Shown: positions 60,160 through 64,000 of the stretch, piece after piece
Numbering within the stretch: position 1 is the stretch's first letter
Layout: every line of letters begins with the position of its first letter
NCBI GenBank assembly: GCA_030761205.1
Contig: JAULJL010000039.1
Location: 7,326,001-7,390,000, forward strand
Source of the DNA: Fremontodendron californicum
Lineage: Eukaryota; Streptophyta; Magnoliopsida; Malvales; Malvaceae
DNA length: 64,000 bases
Reading direction: 5' to 3'
The notes under the pieces: model-generated
Databases searched by the model: none
What the model saw: the letters and a program-made list of their open reading frames with translations, nothing else
What the model was told of the DNA's origin: nothing
Position numbers and translations under genes: made by a program

Positions 60160-60566
60160 CAATGAAATAAAAAATCGGATCAGTCGGTCGGACCGGTTGA
60201 ATTGAGAATCGGTGGCTTATTCGGTCCGGTGGGTATAAGAAAATCGGATTTAATCAAATTGATCAAAAATTGGTTCAATTTGTAAAAAGCCGGTAAAAAA
60301 TTGGAAAAAATTTGTTTTTCATTTTTTTTCAAAAATATTTTTTATAAATGATGATATTTAAACCCAAAATCTTGTAGAATTATATTAAGGATCATACCAC
60401 TAAACTAAATGTTTATTTTTATTGATTATTTATTATATTTAATATTTATTTAACATTAAAATTATTTTTAAAATATTTAAAAAATTTATTTAAAGTGCAC
60501 AACCGATCCAATCGGGAATCGGAGGTCGCACCGGTTTGACTTTCAATTCAGTTTTTTCAACATTGC
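60160..60566. mobile_element. MITE-like element with CAATG...CATTG ends
   Basis: It begins CAATGAAATAAAAAATCGG and ends TTTTTTCAACATTG. Inverted GGTCGGACCGG/CACCGGTTTGA-type motifs lie near each end. ATTTAA occurs on both sides (60154-60159 and 60567-60572), suggesting a target duplication, though its exact length is unclear. No coding capacity. Confidence 0.5.
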
Positions 60567-60839
60567 ATTTAATAAGTCTGAGATTCAAATCTTAATATCC
60601 GTAAATTTTTTTATTTTCGGGTTATTTTTATACCCAAAAAAATGTTTCAACCGTTAAAATCAACCTTAAAAGGGCAAAATCAAATTTTAAAAACCAAAAT
60701 TCAACATTCAAATGCTGGTTGGAGAAGAAATAACAAGTTTCTCTTTTTTTTCTTTTTTTTTCTTTTTTTTTTAAAATTTTAGACTAGCTTGGCACTATTT
60801 TAAACACTTAAGAGCTGAATCAGATAGCAATGATGGCTA

Positions 60840-61170
60840 AACTTTAGACACTTTGCAACGAGTTATACAAACAAATATTATTTTATCAGATTAAAGTGAT
60901 GAGTCATCACTCAAAATGACTGCCAATTAGAACTTAATGACAGCTTATAGCATGAGGTGTGAGAATTATATCAATCTTACAATTCAATCCTCAAATGCTT
61001 TTAAACTTTAAACACTTTCATAATGAGTTGTACAAACAACTATCATTTTATCAGATTTAAGTGATGAGTCATCACTCAAAATACTACCAATTAGCATTTA
61101 GTGACAGCTTATAGCATGAGGTGTAAGAATTATATCAATCTTCCAATTCAATCCTCAAATATTTTTAAAA
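60840..61170. repeat. 165-bp tandem duplication
   Basis: TTTTATCAGA starts at 60881 and 61046. Both copies contain GTGATGAGTCATCACTCAAA (itself an 11-base palindrome TGATGAGTCATCA core) and GACAGCTTATAGCATGAGGT. Confidence 0.85.
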
Positions 61171-61795
61171 TCTCATAAATTTCAATATTTTCAAACAAGC
61201 ACCCCATTGATTCTTAATTTATAATTTAGCACCTAAAAGATTTGTAATTCATAAATTAGCATTTCAAAATTTTCATAATTATAAATATGAAATGTCAAAA
61301 GTTTTAACAATAAAACAATTGAAAAAGATGCATAACAGAAAGAAAGTTGATAGGCATCGCAGCTAACCTTTCATTTATCTAAAAGCAAAGTATATATAGA
61401 GCTTGTGTTTTACAACAAGAATGAAAGATGGTTGCACCTAGACATTAATTAATATGATCAAGGAGCATGTAAGTAACCAAAATATCAAACAAATGAAATA
61501 ATTTAGATAAAGTCATATTTGACTCCTATATTATACAAATTTTTTAATATGATATCTATATTTTAAAAATATTAATGTGATACTTGTATTATCTTTTTGT
61601 GTCAATATTGTACTCAAAGTTAACATTGTTAAATTGGCCTAGATCTAAGTCGTTTTAGAGATTTTTAGAAAAAATTAAAGTCAAAAAAGAAAAATGGGAC
61701 GTTGAGAGGAGCTCGGCCCAAAAGTTTGGGAGCTAAAGGATGCGGTCAACAGTGGCCGGCGGTGGCAGGATCGCCGAATTCTAGATTGTTGGGGG
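61171..61795. other. Intergenic, AT-rich, repeat-like
   Basis: No gene is seen. The part at 61510-61640 has the alternating phrase pattern of degenerate MITEs (ATATTATACAAATT, then TGATACTTGTATTATC), without clear ends. Confidence 0.4.
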
Positions 61796-62714
61796 CTATG
61801 TTAAATGGGCTCGGGTACGGGTATCCGATACGAGTATGTATTTAAGAGTCAGAATCGACAATTAATCAAAGTTTTGGACTCACAGAATCGGCTAAAAAGT
61901 GTTCAAAAATAGGATATGGATACGTGGATACTTTATATAAATATATTAAAAATATATATTAATATAATTTATTGTGTAAATAATTCTTTTTCTATTTTCT
62001 CCTAACTAGAAAATAAAAAATAAAAATAAAAACTTTATTTAAATATCTTGATACTCAAATTTTTTTTTTAGTATTAATTTTAAATATTTTAACTTTAGTA
62101 AACCCAAATCTTCCAAATTGAAGTTAATTTTATATAATCACAACAGCCCAAATATATAAAAAGTCCAAGATAACAACTTTTTGTCTTTTTGGATCGGATA
62201 AAGATTAATTGTTTTGACTTTTGTTGAAAGAATAGGTTGTGACATGTGGGCCTAAAAGTTTTGAAACCAAGTTAAAAGAACAAAAGAAAAACCTAATTTT
62301 TCATTATACCCATTCGACCATTACCCTTTCTTCTCCGCTTCTTCTTCCAGCCTCACAAAATCACTGTAGAGAGCAGATTGCTATTGTCTAACTTGAAAAT
62401 TGAAATCTTTCTATCTCTCGTTTTTCTCTCCTTAAAAGATTTAGTTGCATAAATAGATCTATCTATTTCTTCTTCTTTTTTCCATCCAAACTATGACGTT
62501 GCAGAAGTTGGGAAACCCATATCTCATTAGCAGATTTTAGTCTAGCAATCTCCCTCCTTGTAACCTCTCTCTCTTAGACTCTGATTTTTGAAGTGTGAAA
62601 AAGCCGAACCAAAATGTGCAATGACGAGTCCGACACATATATTGCGTCGGTACCTGTGTCTTATCGTGTCGACACGGATATGATATCCTAAAGTGTCGAG
62701 TCCATGTAACAGAG
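61796..62714. mobile_element. 919-bp hAT-like non-autonomous element
   Basis: The left end CTATGTTAAATGGGCTCGGG matches the reverse of the right end (CTCTGTTACATGGACTCGAC). Flanks GTTGGGGG (61788-61795) and GTTGGGGT (62715-62722) give a near-perfect 8-bp duplication. The ends and the inner TCCGACACAT phrase (62629) relate it to the 200-bp MITE in intron 7. It has no transposase. Confidence 0.7.
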
Positions 62715-62722
62715 GTTGGGGT

Positions 62723-63480
62723 GTTGCGGTGGTTTTTCTTGAGGTCTTAGTGAGAGAGAGTCTGTTTAAAGAGATTAAAAAAAATGAAAAAGAAAATTTT
62801 AAAAAGAAAAATTAAATTGATTATTTGCATCATTTAATTTTTGCTTCACCATTTTAAAACTGTTGCATTATGTGCATTTTATTTTTGTTTATAATTGATA
62901 ATAAATATGAAATGGTAATAATGATTTTGGAAGAATAATATTCTTAAAAATAAAAATAAGATAATATCTCTAAATAAGATAATTCTCGGAACTATGCCTA
63001 GATATTGGAGGGAACCAACAATTATTTTTTACAAATGGAAATTTGGAGGATTATTGTGACAATTCCTAAGTGAAGAAACTTTTTTTTTTTAATTCTATAT
63101 TAATGTTGGAAAATTTAGGAGAACATTTTAATGCCAAAGATTTTTATTTTATTCTTAAAAAATGATTTTTAAAAGAAAAAAATGGTTGCAATAAAAAAAT
63201 TTATTTTTAAATATCAAAATTAAGAATTTTTTTGAAAAACAATGGATCATGATTAATTGGTACGTTCTTTGAACAGGTACCGTGAGAGTGTTAATCATTC
63301 CTCATGCTTTCCGAACCGAAACATTATTTTTCGTAAATTAAAAATTATATTTTTAATAAATATTAAATAATAGTATATTAAGTAATTTATTTATGTTATT
63401 CTTGGTTTTTTTTTTTTTTTTAATATTGCTTTTTTCTTCTTCGAAATACCGATATTTTGTTTTTATATTAAATCAACGTA
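62723..63480. other. Intergenic, AT-rich, nothing recognised
   Basis: Low-complexity A/T DNA with short chance frames only. Confidence 0.5.
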
Positions 63481-63578
63481 TGGAAGCCGCCCTCTCCAAG
63501 AACGGCTTCCAAACAAAATTTTTTTTTTTTTTAAAATTACACCATGGAATCTGCCCTCCCAAAGGCGGCTTCCATGGT
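63481..63578. repeat. Two related hairpin sequences
   Basis: First: TGGAAGCCG (63481-63489) pairs with CGGCTTCCA (63503-63511). Second: ACCATGGAATCTGCC (63541-63555) pairs with GGCGGCTTCCATGGT (63564-63578) with two mismatches. Both are built on the same GGCGGCTTCCA word and stand out as GC-rich in an AT-rich region. Confidence 0.75.
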
Positions 63579-63825
63579 GCATTTTAAAAAATATATATTT
63601 TCATAATTTATATATATTTTTAATTATAATTTTTTTTTATATTTTTAATTATATAAATTTATATTTTTATAAAAATTTAAATTTTTTAATTATAAATTTT
63701 TTATATATTTTTTTTATTATATACTTAAAATTTATATATTTTTTCATATAATTTATAAAAAAAAAATTAATTATATATAAAAAATTATATATATATATAT
63801 AAATTTATAAAATAAATGAATTATA
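63579..63825. other. AT-only spacer
   Basis: Nearly pure A/T with TATATATA and TTTTTAATTATA runs. No gene. Confidence 0.7.
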
Positions 63826-63939
63826 TATAATTCAGAGCTCTTAACGTAAAGTATACTGATATAAAGGTTCCGGACATCAAATTCCCAACCTTGAACCTTT
63901 ATTGAGCAATTGAACATAAGTTCTGGACAGATTACTTAC

Positions 63940-64000
63940 CAGTTTTCCTGCAATGGTTCTACCCTCTTATAAAATGGCAAACCATCCTCTAAGACTTTAT
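63940..64000 (-). CDS. Possible exon of a minus-strand gene entering from the right edge
   Basis: On the minus strand one frame is open to the window edge and reads KVLEDGLPFYKRVEPLQEN. It ends at a consensus donor, CTG|GTAAGT (63940/63939). The composition is protein-like compared with the flanking AT-rich DNA. I do not recognise the protein, the exon is cut by the edge, and no downstream exon is clear (a 45-base gap before the next open stretch would be too short an intron). Confidence 0.3.

Noticed and set aside
1..64000. tRNA, rRNA, riboswitch or snRNA genes
   Set aside because: No cloverleaf with A/B boxes, rRNA core sequence or snRNA-like element was recognised; tRNA-complementary stretches are retroelement primer-binding sites.

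Overview
This window is plant nuclear DNA, most likely from a core eudicot. It contains one intact eight-exon gene, a large satellite array, and a dense nest of LTR retrotransposons with primer-binding sites for plant tRNAs. The intact gene encodes a 411-residue eIF5-mimic/BZW-type W2-domain protein, which matches the length known for plant members. I cannot assign a genus from the sequence. Apart from the W2 gene, almost everything is repeats, and most open frames are chance frames in satellite or LTR DNA.

Layout. 1-1164: an Athila-like LTR fragment on the minus strand. 1165-19925: about 118 copies of a ~158-bp satellite, each typically carrying a GAAAAGCTTTTC palindrome. Its left third (about 1.96-7.04 kb) is organised as higher-order repeats of 2667 and 2349 bp; the rest is diverged monomers. 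19926-44985: a plus-strand Athila-like element (LTR, tRNA-Asp-type PBS, decayed gag). Its LTR is split at 21046 by a 22.4-kb Tat/Ogre-type insertion with a GTGTT target duplication, and that insertion is itself split by a 5.3-kb chromovirus (28018-33330, TACTG duplication). About 44990-47650: the 5' part of another minus-strand Ty3/gypsy element.

The Tat/Ogre-type element is the most unusual object. Its outer ends and target duplication say plus strand, but its PBS, gag modules and polypurine tract all lie on the minus strand. There is a short inverted LTR start at the left end and a 2.4-kb inverted LTR end at the right. This is the structure expected if the interior flipped through breakpoints in both LTRs. 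It has no recognisable pol and carries two gag modules.

47.65-64 kb is gene-bearing. A possible minus-strand leader exon lies at 49.35-49.62 kb, followed by AT-rich DNA. The W2-domain gene then runs from the ATG at 50771 to the stop at 59404. It starts with an exon contributing only five coding bases, followed by a 24-base exon. Its introns hold a Harbinger-like element (TTA duplication), a second 1.4-kb inverted-terminus element and a 200-bp hAT-like MITE. Downstream are an (AT)n/(TG)n microsatellite, more MITE-like elements (one related to the intronic hAT-like MITE), hairpin sequences, and a possible exon of a minus-strand gene entering from the right edge.
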